This document shows, in pieces, positions 27,243 through 36,840 of a stretch of DNA of 64,000 bases. This DNA is from Cytophagaceae bacterium. Its GTDB lineage: Bacteria; Bacteroidota; Bacteroidia; Cytophagales; Spirosomataceae. Under the pieces are notes generated by a model. The model did no database searches. It saw nothing but the letters and a program-made list of their open reading frames with translations, and was not told the origin of the DNA. The stretch covers positions 496,001 through 560,000 of the forward strand of contig CANHGO010000001.1 of assembly GCA_947460975.1 (NCBI GenBank). The letters run 5' to 3'. Each line of letters starts with the position of its first letter. Within the stretch, counting starts at the first letter, position 1. Position numbers and translations under genes: made by a program.

Positions 27243-27286
27243 CCCTATAAAAATTTGAATAACTAATAAAACTTTCAAAAAAGGGC

Positions 27287-29116
27287 TTAGGTTAATTGGC
27301 TTAATTTTGCATAAACTCCCTTTTTAATGGCCATTAATTCAAGGTGCGTTCCCTTTTCTACAATATTTCCTTGTTCTATAACAAGAATTTGATCCGCATG
27401 TTGGATGGTGCTTAACCGGTGCGCAATGACAAGGACGGTCCGGTTTTTCATCAAATTCCCGAGCGCGGCTTGAACTAATTTTTCAGATTCATTATCCAGA
27501 GCACTCGTCGCTTCATCTAAAATCAAAATAGGTGGATTTTTCAAAACGGCTCGCGCAATGGAAATACGCTGGCGCTGGCCACCCGATAATTTGGATCCAC
27601 GGTCACCTATAATCGTTTGATATCCATCAGCGCTCTCAGAAATAAATTCATGTGCATTAGCGATTTTGGCAGCATCTTCCACTTCATTCATGGTAGCTTC
27701 TGTCCCAAAAGCGATGTTATTAAAAATGGTATCATTGAACAAAACTGATTCTTGCGTTACTATACCCATTAAACCTCGTAAATCATCTAAGGGAATATGT
27801 TTGATATCATGCCCATCGATCTTGACTTGGCCTATTGTTGGATCATAAAATCTTGGGAGTAGGTCGGCTAAAGTGGACTTACCTCCACCTGATGCACCCA
27901 CAAGCGCAATCGTTTGGCCTTTGGGAATGTCAAAACTAACCTCATGTAAAATTTTTCTTCCTTGGGTATATTCAAAACCAACTTGCTCAAACGATATTTT
28001 TTGGGCGAATTCCTTCAAAGAAATGATCGGCTCAATCACTTTAATTTCTGATTCCGTATCTAAAATTTCAATGATTCGATCCGCTGAAGCTATGCCCCTT
28101 TGTATCCCAGAAAAAGCATCTGCAATAGCTTTGGCGGGTCGCATGACTTGGGAAAAAGTAGCAATGAAAGCAATAAAAGTAGAGGCACTTAGCTCGCCTT
28201 CCCCAGAAATGACCAAACTTCCTCCATATAATAAAATTCCTGTAACGACTAAAACGCCTAGCGTTTCAGAAACGGGGGAAGTAAGTTCTTGTCGAAACAC
28301 CATTTTCAATAAAGCATGGCGATATTTTTGGTTCCCTTCCCCAAATCGATCATCCATCATTTTTTCAGCCCTAAATGCCTTGACCACTCGCATGGCACCA
28401 AAAATCTCGTCCAGCAAACTAATCAAACCACTCAAATGCTGTTGGACTTCTCCAGCCGCTCGCCTTAAACGACGAGTAATGGTCGCAATGACACCTCCTG
28501 AAAGCGGTAAAATAAGTAAAGAGAATAAGGTCAATTTCACTGACATGCTGGCCAGAAAAACAAAAAATAGGATTAACGTAAAAATTTCTTTGAAGGTCGC
28601 CGTAAAGGCGCGGCCGATACTATTTTCCACTTCTTGTACATCCGTGGTCAACCGTGACATCAAATTTCCTTTTTTCTGCTCGGTAAAATAACTCAAATCC
28701 AAGCGAATGGCTCTTTGGAAAACGGCTTGTCTCAAAGATGCAATCGTATCTGCTTCCACTGTTTTCAACACTCTTTGAGAAAAATACCTAAAAATATTAG
28801 CCAATACGACGGAAGCCATGATCGCCCCGCACGCATATTTCAGCGCTCCTATTCGACCAAAATTCTCCAATGCACCATAGAAATAGTGGTTAAACAGAAA
28901 AGAAAAATAGGATGGGCTAAGCGAAAAATCAGGAATCGTCCGGTATATTTGAACATTGGTTTCCGAAGCCTGATTAAATAAAACATTCAGCAGCGGAATC
29001 AATAAAGTGAAGTTTAAAATCCCAAACAAGCTGCCTAATAAGGAAAAACCAAAATATGGAAATACATATTTACGGATAGAAACAGCATAGGACAATAAAC
29101 GGAAATATGTTTTCAA
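27287..29116 (-). CDS. MsbA-like ABC exporter (permease-ATPase fusion)
   Basis: 609 residues. N-terminal membrane domain with six predicted helices (about 1-330), then the nucleotide-binding domain with Walker A GASGGGKST, signature LSGGQRQR, Walker B ILILDEAT and H-loop IAHRLST. A homodimer would flip lipid A core, phospholipid or drug across the inner membrane. The start must be TTG at 29116: an in-frame TGA lies shortly upstream and no ATG fits the conserved N-terminus. Sequence alone does not separate MsbA from multidrug exporters. A -7 element at 29164-29171 lies in the divergent gap. Confidence 0.93.
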   Translation of the reverse strand: MKTYFRLLSYAVSIRKYVFPYFGFSLLGSLFGILNFTLLIPLLNVLFNQASETNVQIYRTIPDFSLSPSYFSFLFNHYFYGALENFGRIGALKYACGAIMASVVLANIFRYFSQRVLKTVEADTIASLRQAVFQRAIRLDLSYFTEQKKGNLMSRLTTDVQEVENSIGRAFTATFKEIFTLILFFVFLASMSVKLTLFSLLILPLSGGVIATITRRLRRAAGEVQQHLSGLISLLDEIFGAMRVVKAFRAEKMMDDRFGEGNQKYRHALLKMVFRQELTSPVSETLGVLVVTGILLYGGSLVISGEGELSASTFIAFIATFSQVMRPAKAIADAFSGIQRGIASADRIIEILDTESEIKVIEPIISLKEFAQKISFEQVGFEYTQGRKILHEVSFDIPKGQTIALVGASGGGKSTLADLLPRFYDPTIGQVKIDGHDIKHIPLDDLRGLMGIVTQESVLFNDTIFNNIAFGTEATMNEVEDAAKIANAHEFISESADGYQTIIGDRGSKLSGGQRQRISIARAVLKNPPILILDEATSALDNESEKLVQAALGNLMKNRTVLVIAHRLSTIQHADQILVIEQGNIVEKGTHLELMAIKKGVYAKLSQLT

Positions 29117-29163
29117 CGTTAAATATTTTGGAAATCTGTCTCAAATTACGACAATTTTCAGCA

Positions 29164-29171
29164 CAAAATTA
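29164..29171 (-). promoter_or_regulatory. -7 element (TAATTTTG) for the ABC exporter
   Basis: Exact TAnnTTTG on the minus strand 47 bases before the TTG start; no -33 at the usual distance. Confidence 0.45.
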
Positions 29172-29197
29172 GAAATTCTTAGCCCTCAAATTTTAGT

Positions 29198-30106
29198 ATG
29201 CATCCCTTAATTTCTATCGTCATGGCAACCTACCAGGGCGAAAAATACTTAAAGATACAAATCGAAAGTTTGTTGGCCCAAGACTATCCCAACCTAGAAT
29301 TCATCTGGGTAGATGATGCCTCCACGGATCAAAGTTTGTCCATTTTAAAAGCATATGCAAGCCAAGATGCGCGCATTCACATCATAGAAAACCTAAAAAA
29401 CGAGGGGCATAATGCCGCTTTTGAAAGGGGCATGAAAGCGGCTAATGGAGATTTGATAGCATTATCAGATCAAGATGATTATTGGATTCCATCTAAAATA
29501 TCCACCCTCGTCAATGGAATCGGAGATTGTTCATTAGTTTACTCAGACTCCCAATTAATTGACCCATTGGGAAAAGAATTGCCCTTAAAAATGTCTAGCT
29601 TAAAACGCCAAATTGCATACAATTCACCGCTGATGTACACCTTTGGCGCTTGGGCTCCCGGACATACCATGCTATTTAAAAAAGAGGTTTTGGAGACGGC
29701 TTTGCCACTTTCCAACTGGGTTACGCATGATTATTTGCTTGGATTCTCGGCCACTTGCCATAACGGGATTGCGTACATCCCCATTTCAATGGTACATTAT
29801 CGGCAACATGAATCCAACGCGATAGGCGCCGATCTTAAAAAAGCTAAAAAATTATATAATACTCGTTCAGAACGAAACATGCGCATTTGTGAGCGCATTA
29901 AAATACTCGCTGAAAGATGTAGCTACTCCAAAGAAAAACAGATTTTTGAGCAATTATACCTAGATTTTTCAGGAAATTCCCTCATTAATAGAATGCGAAG
30001 ATGTAAGACTGTCATGAAATACCGCGATGATATGCTGGCCTATAAAGGAAAATCAAGCTTAGGCAATTTCTTATATTGCTTTAAACTCTTATTTAGCATC
30101 TATTGA
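29198..30106 (+). CDS. Glycosyltransferase family 2
   Basis: 302 residues. GT-A fold: SIVMATYQGEKYL at the N-terminus, VDDASTDQSL (nucleotide-sugar contact), and LIALSDQDDYW (the DxD-like metal site). The pattern resembles rhamnosyltransferases of polysaccharide assembly. The acceptor is unknown. The TGA stop overlaps the convergent glycosyltransferase by seven bases. No exact -7 element in front. Confidence 0.9.
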   Translation: MHPLISIVMATYQGEKYLKIQIESLLAQDYPNLEFIWVDDASTDQSLSILKAYASQDARIHIIENLKNEGHNAAFERGMKAANGDLIALSDQDDYWIPSKISTLVNGIGDCSLVYSDSQLIDPLGKELPLKMSSLKRQIAYNSPLMYTFGAWAPGHTMLFKKEVLETALPLSNWVTHDYLLGFSATCHNGIAYIPISMVHYRQHESNAIGADLKKAKKLYNTRSERNMRICERIKILAERCSYSKEKQIFEQLYLDFSGNSLINRMRRCKTVMKYRDDMLAYKGKSSLGNFLYCFKLLFSIY

Positions 30107-30993
30107 TCTTTCTTCAAAAAGAGCCATACACGATAACCCGCATTTTTGACGTGTACCCAAAACGGAATTTGTGATTCTTGCAATGCCCCGTCAAAAACAA
30201 GGCCTCTACGCAAATAATATTTCGACAAGGTAGACGAGGTCATCCCCCATTTCCTAATAAATTGATAATATCCTTTGTTTTGTTTCACTCGCTTGACTGA
30301 TATCGACCCAAAATGATAGACCCTACTTGCCCCCAATCCCTTAAATAATCGGACTCCCTGATTCCATAACTTCATGGAAAAATCCGGATCAGAATACATG
30401 CCCGGGGAAAACTCGACGGAATATCCACCGACTAAATCCCAGAGATCTTTGTGGACAACATTGGGTGGCCAGGTACTTCCTTGCCAATCTTGAAATTCAA
30501 ATTGACGATAAGTATCATATAATTTATCTTCTTGAAAATTTTCAATACTCGTGCCAAAATCCGCTTCAATGGAACAAGTGCTTTGGGCTCTAGGTTCAAT
30601 CATCGTGGAGGAGAAAAAGAATTTTTGCGTCCCACAGGAGTCGATCTCTTTTTTTAATTCTTGATCCCAATCAGGCAACACATACATATCATCGTTTAGA
30701 TACAATAAATAATTGGCGTTGGCCAATGTCCTCATGGCATTCATGGCATGACAAACACCCACATTTTTATAGCTGTACGAAAATGCAATATCTTCCTGAG
30801 CCTCTACCCATTCTTTGGAACCGTCATTCGATTCATTCAAATGAACGATTAATTCAAAGGGTACCGCAGAATTTTTCCTAATGCTATTAATGCACAAAGT
30901 AAGGTATGGGAGATTATTCCAGCTCGGAATTAAGATGGAAAAGTAAGGCGAAGCCAACTTCCTTTTGGCGGGAAAATAGTGGATTTCTTGCAT
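30100..30993 (-). CDS. Glycosyltransferase family 2
   Basis: 297 residues. FSILIPSWNNLPYLTLCINS, VHLNESNDGSKEW and LYLNDDMYVLPDWD (metal-binding acidic patch) define a GT-A domain; HFGSISVKR lies in the C-terminal part. It begins directly after the preceding glycosyltransferase stop (TAGATG), so it is the last gene of the CHU_C-nuoB-nuoC-GT-GT run. Likely adds a sugar in surface glycan or protein glycosylation; substrate unknown. Confidence 0.9.
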   Translation of the reverse strand: MQEIHYFPAKRKLASPYFSILIPSWNNLPYLTLCINSIRKNSAVPFELIVHLNESNDGSKEWVEAQEDIAFSYSYKNVGVCHAMNAMRTLANANYLLYLNDDMYVLPDWDQELKKEIDSCGTQKFFFSSTMIEPRAQSTCSIEADFGTSIENFQEDKLYDTYRQFEFQDWQGSTWPPNVVHKDLWDLVGGYSVEFSPGMYSDPDFSMKLWNQGVRLFKGLGASRVYHFGSISVKRVKQNKGYYQFIRKWGMTSSTLSKYYLRRGLVFDGALQESQIPFWVHVKNAGYRVWLFLKKDQ

Positions 30994-31869
30994 CTAAATA
31001 CGCTGATAGTTTTTATATTCGCCGATACGCCAACCCGTCCAATCGGCAATTTTTTGCAAGACTTTTCTACGCAAACTCATCTTGGAGCGAAGGACAGCTG
31101 GATCAAAATCAAAGTCCCAATTTTGTGCCTTAATGCGAGAAAGGGAAACGTTGGGATGCGTACCTGTAAACCTCGTTAGCCTTTCAGCATTTCCAAAATC
31201 AAATTCGTAATCCGCCGGGACGTTTTCCGCAAGCCAAGCATCATCATGGTAAAACTGTGTAAAATTTCTCACTTTTTGATTTAATCCCATGGGAGGTTTA
31301 ACCCAACCATAATGAAAGATATGTGCCGAAATTTCCTTTACTTTTAATTTTTTTCCGCCTTTGCGAAAGCCCTGTGCATCTTTATAAGAATGAACGAGCG
31401 GGTTAAATCGCACAAGCCGAATCTCTTTTCTATACCACCTTCTAGAAGTCGCGATGTAATCAAAGGAACCATAAAAGTGCCTATATTTAAACAATAAACC
31501 CTCCACCTCAGGGTTTTCCTGATGCTCTTTTAAATCCTCTAAAATACCATTGAGGTCATCTTCATGCACACATTCATCCCCTTGAATATAAAATGCCCAG
31601 TCGGTATCTGGTGAAATAGCCTGATATGCCTTATCCGTTTCTAAAGCAAAAACATGTCCCCCTTCACGTTTTGTGTCGTCCCATATCGTCTCAATAATCC
31701 TAATTTTATCTGATTTGATTCCTTGAATTAGACCCAGCGTATTATCCTCTGATTGACCCACGGCCACAACAAACTCGTCACAAATAGGCAAGATCGATGT
31801 AATGGCTTCCACGATCGAATAATCGTTTTTGATCGCATTCCGAATGAAGGTAAAGCCGGAAATTTTCAT
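30994..31869 (-). CDS. Glycosyltransferase, family 2-like
   Basis: 291 residues. ISGFTFIRNAIKNDYSIVEA and the acidic FYIQGDECVHEDDL (DxD equivalent) mark a GT2-like fold; the start VSL/REIRLVRF part and a C-terminal basic region (SLRRKVLQKIADWTGWRIG) follow. Relatives in Cytophagales are cytoplasmic or membrane-associated enzymes of glycan assembly. Three bases separate it from nuoC upstream, so both should share one transcript. Confidence 0.85.
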   Translation of the reverse strand: MKISGFTFIRNAIKNDYSIVEAITSILPICDEFVVAVGQSEDNTLGLIQGIKSDKIRIIETIWDDTKREGGHVFALETDKAYQAISPDTDWAFYIQGDECVHEDDLNGILEDLKEHQENPEVEGLLFKYRHFYGSFDYIATSRRWYRKEIRLVRFNPLVHSYKDAQGFRKGGKKLKVKEISAHIFHYGWVKPPMGLNQKVRNFTQFYHDDAWLAENVPADYEFDFGNAERLTRFTGTHPNVSLSRIKAQNWDFDFDPAVLRSKMSLRRKVLQKIADWTGWRIGEYKNYQRI

Positions 31870-31872
31870 GGG

Positions 31873-32361
31873 CTAAAATTTCACTTGAATTCCATGGTAA
31901 TTATCTTGCTCCACGTAATCTTTGCGAAGTGGATGACCGACCCAATCAGCGGGCAACAAAATGCGAGTCATGTCAGGATGACCCCCAAACACAACACCCA
32001 CAAGGTCAAATGCCTCTCGCTCATGCCAATTAGCCGTTTTCCAAATCCCACTCAAAGTAGGTACAATAGGCAATTTCCCATCTTCTTGTAATCTAGGAAC
32101 CTCCAATCGAATGTGAAAAGTAAGGTGATTAGGAATCGAGTAGAGGGTATAAATAATTTCTAACGTTCCATTTTCAGGACCATTGTCAATCGCAGTCAGG
32201 CAAGAAAGTGAATCAAAATAAGTCGACGGATGGCGCCATAAAAAATCACAAATTGAAACCAATTGTGCAGCCTGAACGGTAATGCGACCTGATTTTTCAT
32301 CTAGGTCAACGGAAAAATTCAATTCGCTTTCAATCAGATTTTTTATATCTAGCGCTTCCAT
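31873..32361 (-). CDS. nuoC: NADH-quinone oxidoreductase subunit C
   Basis: 162 residues from the ATG at 32361 (MEALDIKNLIESE). An extended reading 40 codons longer would overlap nuoB and encodes non-homologous basic sequence, so it is rejected. The complex I 30-kDa signature is clear near the C-terminus: EREAFDLVGVVFGGHPDM followed by RILLPADWVGHPLRKDY. NuoC sits in the peripheral arm next to NuoD. Only nuoB is adjacent; nuoD is not downstream, where two glycosyltransferases follow. Confidence 0.95.
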   Translation of the reverse strand: MEALDIKNLIESELNFSVDLDEKSGRITVQAAQLVSICDFLWRHPSTYFDSLSCLTAIDNGPENGTLEIIYTLYSIPNHLTFHIRLEVPRLQEDGKLPIVPTLSGIWKTANWHEREAFDLVGVVFGGHPDMTRILLPADWVGHPLRKDYVEQDNYHGIQVKF

Positions 32362-32363
32362 CC

Positions 32364-32885
32364 TTAGGCTTTTTGAGCGATGGCGTCCAAAATAATTTGG
32401 GGCACGACACGCGTTTCTTGATTGATTTTTTCTTGTAATTTCAAAATTCCCCCTAGTAAAGCCTCGGGTCTTGGCGGGCAACCTGGCACATACACATCCA
32501 CAGGAATTACTCGGTCTACCCCTTTAACTACGTGATAACCGTGTTCCCAATAAGGACCTCCACAATTGGCACACGACCCCATTGAAATCACATAGCGGGG
32601 TTCAGGCATTTGTTCATAAAGTCTTCTTATCCGATCGGCCATTTTAAATGTAACCGTTCCTGCGACAATCATCACATCTGACTGTCTAGGGGAAGGCCTA
32701 GGAAATACACCAAAGCGATCCAAATCATATCCAGAGGCAAAAGTTTGCATCATTTCAATGGCACAACAAGCTAAACCAAAACTCATTGGCCATAATGAAC
32801 TTGCCCGAGCCCAGTTGAGTAAATCCTCAAATTGGCTCACTACAAATCCTTCCGACTGAATGTTTTGGTCTAAATATCCCTTCAT
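32364..32885 (-). CDS. nuoB: NADH-quinone oxidoreductase subunit B
   Basis: 173 residues. Ligands of the terminal N2 [4Fe-4S] cluster are present: [10 protein letters not shown] (two Cys), GSCANCGG and [10 protein letters not shown]; also [15 protein letters not shown]. NuoB passes electrons to quinone in respiratory complex I. Its ATG overlaps the preceding CHU_C gene stop by one base (TAATG), and nuoC starts two bases after its stop. nuoA, normally upstream, is missing here. Confidence 0.97.
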   Translation of the reverse strand: MKGYLDQNIQSEGFVVSQFEDLLNWARASSLWPMSFGLACCAIEMMQTFASGYDLDRFGVFPRPSPRQSDVMIVAGTVTFKMADRIRRLYEQMPEPRYVISMGSCANCGGPYWEHGYHVVKGVDRVIPVDVYVPGCPPRPEALLGGILKLQEKINQETRVVPQIILDAIAQKA

Positions 32886-33604
32886 TATCTTACAATGGTC
32901 AAATTTCCAATGACATCTGGATAGGCTTCCGGATAGTCTTCCAAATTAGGTCGAATTACGTAGGTGTAAGTGCCCGTTGGCAAATCTTTCCCGTTATATT
33001 TTCCCCTAAAGGGTTTTTCTTCATACATCGTGCCAGTGCTTTCAAATACTTTCAGGCCCCAGCGATCCATCACGTAAATCTCTGCGTATGGATAGGATGA
33101 AATATTATCGATGGTCCAATAATCATTTAAATCATCATTATTAGGAGATATGGCATCATAAGGCTTTACTCTTGCCAAAACGATGATATCAATTGTAGCA
33201 TAATTCCGACAATCTGCTGCAGTCGTTGCGCCCGGTAAATAACCATTTATAAAATAAGTCGTCTTAAATGCACTCCCTCCTAAATCACCTAATCCCTTTA
33301 CATCAAAATACGGATTAAGACTTAGTGGATCAGATAAGGCTAATTTAGGTGTCCATGACCATTTGATACCCGGCGTTTTAGCCCCATTGACAGGCATTAA
33401 AATGGGAGTAGGATTTTCTCCCGGTTCAGGGGCAAACATGATTATTTTTTTGTCCGTAGCCACCCATACTTTTGTAGCACAGTCCTGCCCAAAAGCAGAG
33501 ATTTGAACAAAAAGGAGGATTGAAAGAATCGTTTTCAGATTTTGTAATTTTTGTTTGAAAGTAAAAAAATATACACGCACCATAAAGCTTTTAAAAAAAT
33601 CCAT
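32885..33604 (-). CDS. Secreted protein with gliding-motility/type IX secretion C-terminal domain (CHU_C)
   Basis: 239 residues. A signal peptide is predicted around residues 25-40 ([15 protein letters not shown]), preceded by an unusually long N-terminus; Met at residue 8 is an alternative start. The middle (about 45-140) is unassigned. The last ~90 residues form a type B T9SS sorting domain: [47 protein letters not shown]. Such proteins are secreted by the type IX system and kept at or near the cell surface. Its stop overlaps the nuoB start (TAATG), an odd partnership. Confidence 0.88.
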   Translation of the reverse strand: MDFFKSFMVRVYFFTFKQKLQNLKTILSILLFVQISAFGQDCATKVWVATDKKIIMFAPEPGENPTPILMPVNGAKTPGIKWSWTPKLALSDPLSLNPYFDVKGLGDLGGSAFKTTYFINGYLPGATTAADCRNYATIDIIVLARVKPYDAISPNNDDLNDYWTIDNISSYPYAEIYVMDRWGLKVFESTGTMYEEKPFRGKYNGKDLPTGTYTYVIRPNLEDYPEAYPDVIGNLTIVR

Positions 33605-33649
33605 GTAAAGGTTTTGTAAATATACCTAAATTCACAAAATTTTTAATCA

Positions 33650-35749
33650 ATGTCCACATCCCATTTTTTCGATTCAGATTTGGCTACTTTGCGAGGGATG
33701 ACTCCCGCGCGCTTGTCGCTACTGCAATCGGAATTAGGGCTATTTACTTTTGGGGACCTGATCCAATATTTTCCATTCAGATATGAAGATAGAACTTTAC
33801 TAACACCTATCGCTCAAATCAATGATCAAATGGAAAATGTCCAATTTATTGGACGCATTAAATACAAAGAAAAAATTGGTGTTGGCCGGAGAGAAAGACT
33901 CGTGGCAGAGTGCTGTGATGAAACGGGATGCATTGAATTAGTTTGGTTTCAAGGGGTAAAATGGATCGAAAAATCATTAGTTGGCGGCGTGGATTTTTTA
34001 TTTTACGGTAAGCCCGGGAGTTTCAATGGCCAAATTCAAATGACCCATCCTGAGATGGAAGTCTACAAAGGGCCACAGATTTCAGAGAAATTTTTTCAGC
34101 CCATTTACCCGCTGACTGAAAAGTTACGTAAGAAATACGTCGACAGTAAATTAATTGCTTCCCTTCAGAAAAATTTGTTGGAAGTTGCATTTCCCTACAT
34201 AAGGGAAACATTGCCGCATGAGATCATACAGCAATTTAAATTAATTTCTAAGCAGGAAGCGCTCTACCACATTCATTTGCCCCAGTCGGAAAATTGGCTA
34301 CACCAAGCAAGAAGGCGGTTGAAATTTGAAGAATTATTTTACAACCAACTGCGTTTAATCAAGCAAAATTTAGTTCGTAAATCCGCTTTTCCGGGCCAAG
34401 TTTTTTCATCTGCCGCCTTATTAACTACCTTTTATAAGGAACATCTCCCCTTTTCATTAACGGAGGCGCAAAAAAAAGTTATTCGGGAGATTTTTGAAGA
34501 CATGCGCTCTGGCAATCAAATGAACCGACTTCTCCAAGGGGATGTGGGTTCCGGAAAAACCATTGTCGCCTTTATTTCGATGTTACTCGCCATCGACAAT
34601 GCAACCCAGGCTTGTTTGTTGGCCCCCACCGAAATCCTAGCGGATCAACATTTTCAGGGATTAAAAAAGTTTGCAGATCTTCTAGGGGTGAGCATTGCTA
34701 AACTCACGGGATCCGTGAAGAAGAAAGATCGTGTGGAAATACACGAAGGCTTAACCTCTGGAACCTTGAATATATTGGTGGGAACACATGCCATTTTTGA
34801 AGATGTGGTCCAATTTAAAAATTTAGGGCTTTGCATCATTGACGAGCAGCATCGTTTTGGGGTAGCTCAAAGAGCCAAACTTTGGGATAAAAACAAGCAA
34901 ATTCATCCACATGTACTGGTCATGACGGCGACTCCGATCCCGAGAACTTTGGCCATGACTTTGTATGGGGATTTAGATGTTTCCGTGATTGACGAATTAC
35001 CTGCGGGTAGAAAACCCATTCAAACGATTCATCGGTATGATTCACATCGTTTGCAGGTGTTTAGTTTTATCCAAAGTGAGATTCAAAAAGGGCGTCAAGT
35101 TTATATCGTTTATCCGCTCATCGAGGAATCTGAAAAAATGGATTTCAAAGATTTAATGGATGGGCATGAAAGCATCACGAGGGCATTCCCTGAAATACCT
35201 TTGGGAATATTGCATGGGAAAATGAAGCCTGCCGATAAGGATTTTGAGATGGCCAGGTTTGTGAAAAATGAAACTAAAATCATGGTGGCCACGACGGTGA
35301 TTGAAGTGGGTGTGAATGTCCCTAACGCTTCCGTTATGATTATTGAAAGTGCGGAGCGATTTGGGTTGGCGCAATTGCACCAACTAAGAGGCCGGGTGGG
35401 CCGAGGGGCGGAGCAAAGTTATTGTTTGTTGCTGACCGACTATAAAATTTCAGCCGATACAAAAAAGCGTATTGAAACCATGGTGAGGACAAATAATGGG
35501 TTTGAAATTGCGGAAGTGGATTTGCAATTAAGGGGCCCAGGGGATATCGGAGGAACGAGGCAGAGTGGGGCCATCGACCTAATGATTGCTGATTTATCGA
35601 AGGATGGGGAGATTTTAAAAGTGGCCCGGGAAACCGCTGTTGCCATATTAAACGAAGATCCCAATTTAGCGCATGAAAAAAATACGATGATTCGGGAGCA
35701 GGTACGCCAACAAAAAAAGGATACGACCAATTGGGCCCGAATAAGTTAG
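33650..35749 (+). CDS. recG: ATP-dependent DNA helicase RecG
   Basis: 699 residues. N-terminal wedge/OB domain (FGDLIQYFPFRYEDRT, about 31-46), then helicase motifs: LLQGDVGSGKT (Walker A), LAPTEILADQ, DEQHRFGVAQR, MTATPIPRTLAMTLYGDLD, GRVGRGAEQSYCLL and RGPGDIGGTRQSG (TRG-like end). RecG reverses stalled replication forks and branch-migrates Holliday junctions. Divergent from the CHU_C gene with only 45 bases between. Convergent stop shared with yqgE in TTAG. Confidence 0.97.
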   Translation: MSTSHFFDSDLATLRGMTPARLSLLQSELGLFTFGDLIQYFPFRYEDRTLLTPIAQINDQMENVQFIGRIKYKEKIGVGRRERLVAECCDETGCIELVWFQGVKWIEKSLVGGVDFLFYGKPGSFNGQIQMTHPEMEVYKGPQISEKFFQPIYPLTEKLRKKYVDSKLIASLQKNLLEVAFPYIRETLPHEIIQQFKLISKQEALYHIHLPQSENWLHQARRRLKFEELFYNQLRLIKQNLVRKSAFPGQVFSSAALLTTFYKEHLPFSLTEAQKKVIREIFEDMRSGNQMNRLLQGDVGSGKTIVAFISMLLAIDNATQACLLAPTEILADQHFQGLKKFADLLGVSIAKLTGSVKKKDRVEIHEGLTSGTLNILVGTHAIFEDVVQFKNLGLCIIDEQHRFGVAQRAKLWDKNKQIHPHVLVMTATPIPRTLAMTLYGDLDVSVIDELPAGRKPIQTIHRYDSHRLQVFSFIQSEIQKGRQVYIVYPLIEESEKMDFKDLMDGHESITRAFPEIPLGILHGKMKPADKDFEMARFVKNETKIMVATTVIEVGVNVPNASVMIIESAERFGLAQLHQLRGRVGRGAEQSYCLLLTDYKISADTKKRIETMVRTNNGFEIAEVDLQLRGPGDIGGTRQSGAIDLMIADLSKDGEILKVARETAVAILNEDPNLAHEKNTMIREQVRQQKKDTTNWARIS

Positions 35750-36300
35750 TTTAACGTTGGATCATCCGGGTAGGTCGACAGCACCCGAAAATCGCCTCCC
35801 TTATCATATAGTACGGTCCGCCACAAATTTTTATTCGATTCATCAAACACGTAATCTTCTCGAGCCGGATGTAAATACCAAGCATTTTGCTTCACCTCAC
35901 GGGCTAGTTGGCCCGCGCCCCAGCCCGAATATCCAATAAAAAATTTGATCTCTTTGAAATTGATGGCGCCACTGACCACATGTTCGATGGCTTTTTCAAA
36001 ACTTCCTGACCAAAATATTCCTTTGGAAATTTCAATTCCATCAGGGATAAGATCAGGTCTACGGTGCAAAAATTGCATGATTGTCGGGTCCACAGGCCCC
36101 CCAGAAAACAATGGGACATTTTCCAATACCTTCTCATCTACGATCGAATCGAAAACAACCTCTTGCTTTTGGTTTAAAATGAGTCCAAAAGAATGTGAAT
36201 TGGAGTGCTCACAAAGCAATACCACAGACCTATGAAAAGCAGAGCCCTCAAGAAATGGTTCTGAGATCAAAAGAACTCCAGGTTTTAATTCATCTTCCAT
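35746..36300 (-). CDS. YqgE/AlgH family protein
   Basis: 184 residues from the ATG at 36300 (MEDELKPGVLLISEPFL); a second in-frame ATG five codons upstream (36315) is also possible. Family marks: FHRSVVLLCEHSNSHSFGLILN, LFSGGPVD, and FIGYSGWGAGQLA. The fold is known, but the molecular role is not settled in any species. Shares 4 bases (TTAG) with the recG stop and is divergent from folK. Confidence 0.93.
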   Translation of the reverse strand: MEDELKPGVLLISEPFLEGSAFHRSVVLLCEHSNSHSFGLILNQKQEVVFDSIVDEKVLENVPLFSGGPVDPTIMQFLHRRPDLIPDGIEISKGIFWSGSFEKAIEHVVSGAINFKEIKFFIGYSGWGAGQLAREVKQNAWYLHPAREDYVFDESNKNLWRTVLYDKGGDFRVLSTYPDDPTLN

Positions 36301-36354
36301 GTAATGTAAAGGCATAAAAAGGAATTTCGTATCTTGTTTTAAATTAAAAAATAT

Positions 36355-36840
36355 ATGTCTAGTATCGTTTTTATCTCTTTGGGTGGCAATCTAGGAAATA
36401 CCCTTGAAATATTTAAAAACTCATACCTTGAAATTGAAAAAAAAATAGGTCGCATCACTGCATTTTCTAACCTGTATCAAACGGCTGCCTGGGGAAAAAC
36501 AGACCAACCCGATTTTTTAAACCAAGTAATCTCCTTAGAAACCGAATTGAATCCAGAAAAAATAATGTCTGAATTATTAGCTATTGAATTGTTTTTTGGT
36601 CGTCGGCGCGATGTCATCTGGGGCCCTCGCATTCTTGATCTTGACATTCTTTTTCTTGGAAATCAAATTGTTAGCAGTGAAAATTTAACTATTCCACATC
36701 CTCAGATTGCCCATAGACGCTTTGTTTTAATTCCCATGGCAGAGATTGCCCCCGATTTTTTACATCCCATTCTCCAACAAACTATGTTGGAATTATTGGA
36801 ACAAACCACAGATCTTCAAAGCGTTCGTGTGATGGATTAA
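36355..36840 (+). CDS. folK: 2-amino-4-hydroxy-6-hydroxymethyldihydropteridine pyrophosphokinase
   Basis: 161 residues. HPPK motifs: FISLGGNLGN at the start, SNLYQTAAWG, QPDFLNQV, FFGRRRDVIWGPRILDLDILFLG (Asp pair coordinating Mg-ATP) and IPHPQIAHRRFVL. It activates the pterin for dihydropteroate synthesis in folate formation. folP and folB are not adjacent; folA lies 11 kb away. TTAA stop shared with bshA. Confidence 0.97.
   Translation: MSSIVFISLGGNLGNTLEIFKNSYLEIEKKIGRITAFSNLYQTAAWGKTDQPDFLNQVISLETELNPEKIMSELLAIELFFGRRRDVIWGPRILDLDILFLGNQIVSSENLTIPHPQIAHRRFVLIPMAEIAPDFLHPILQQTMLELLEQTTDLQSVRVMD

Noticed and set aside
27873-28691. 272-codon open frame on the plus strand across the ABC exporter gene
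   Set aside because: It is antisense to a clear ABC exporter with all motifs; composition is the mirror of the coding strand, and no start signal or homology is seen.
32362-32481. N-terminal extension of nuoC
   Set aside because: It overlaps nuoB by out-of-frame coding and encodes a basic stretch absent from NuoC proteins; the ATG at 32361 fits the family.
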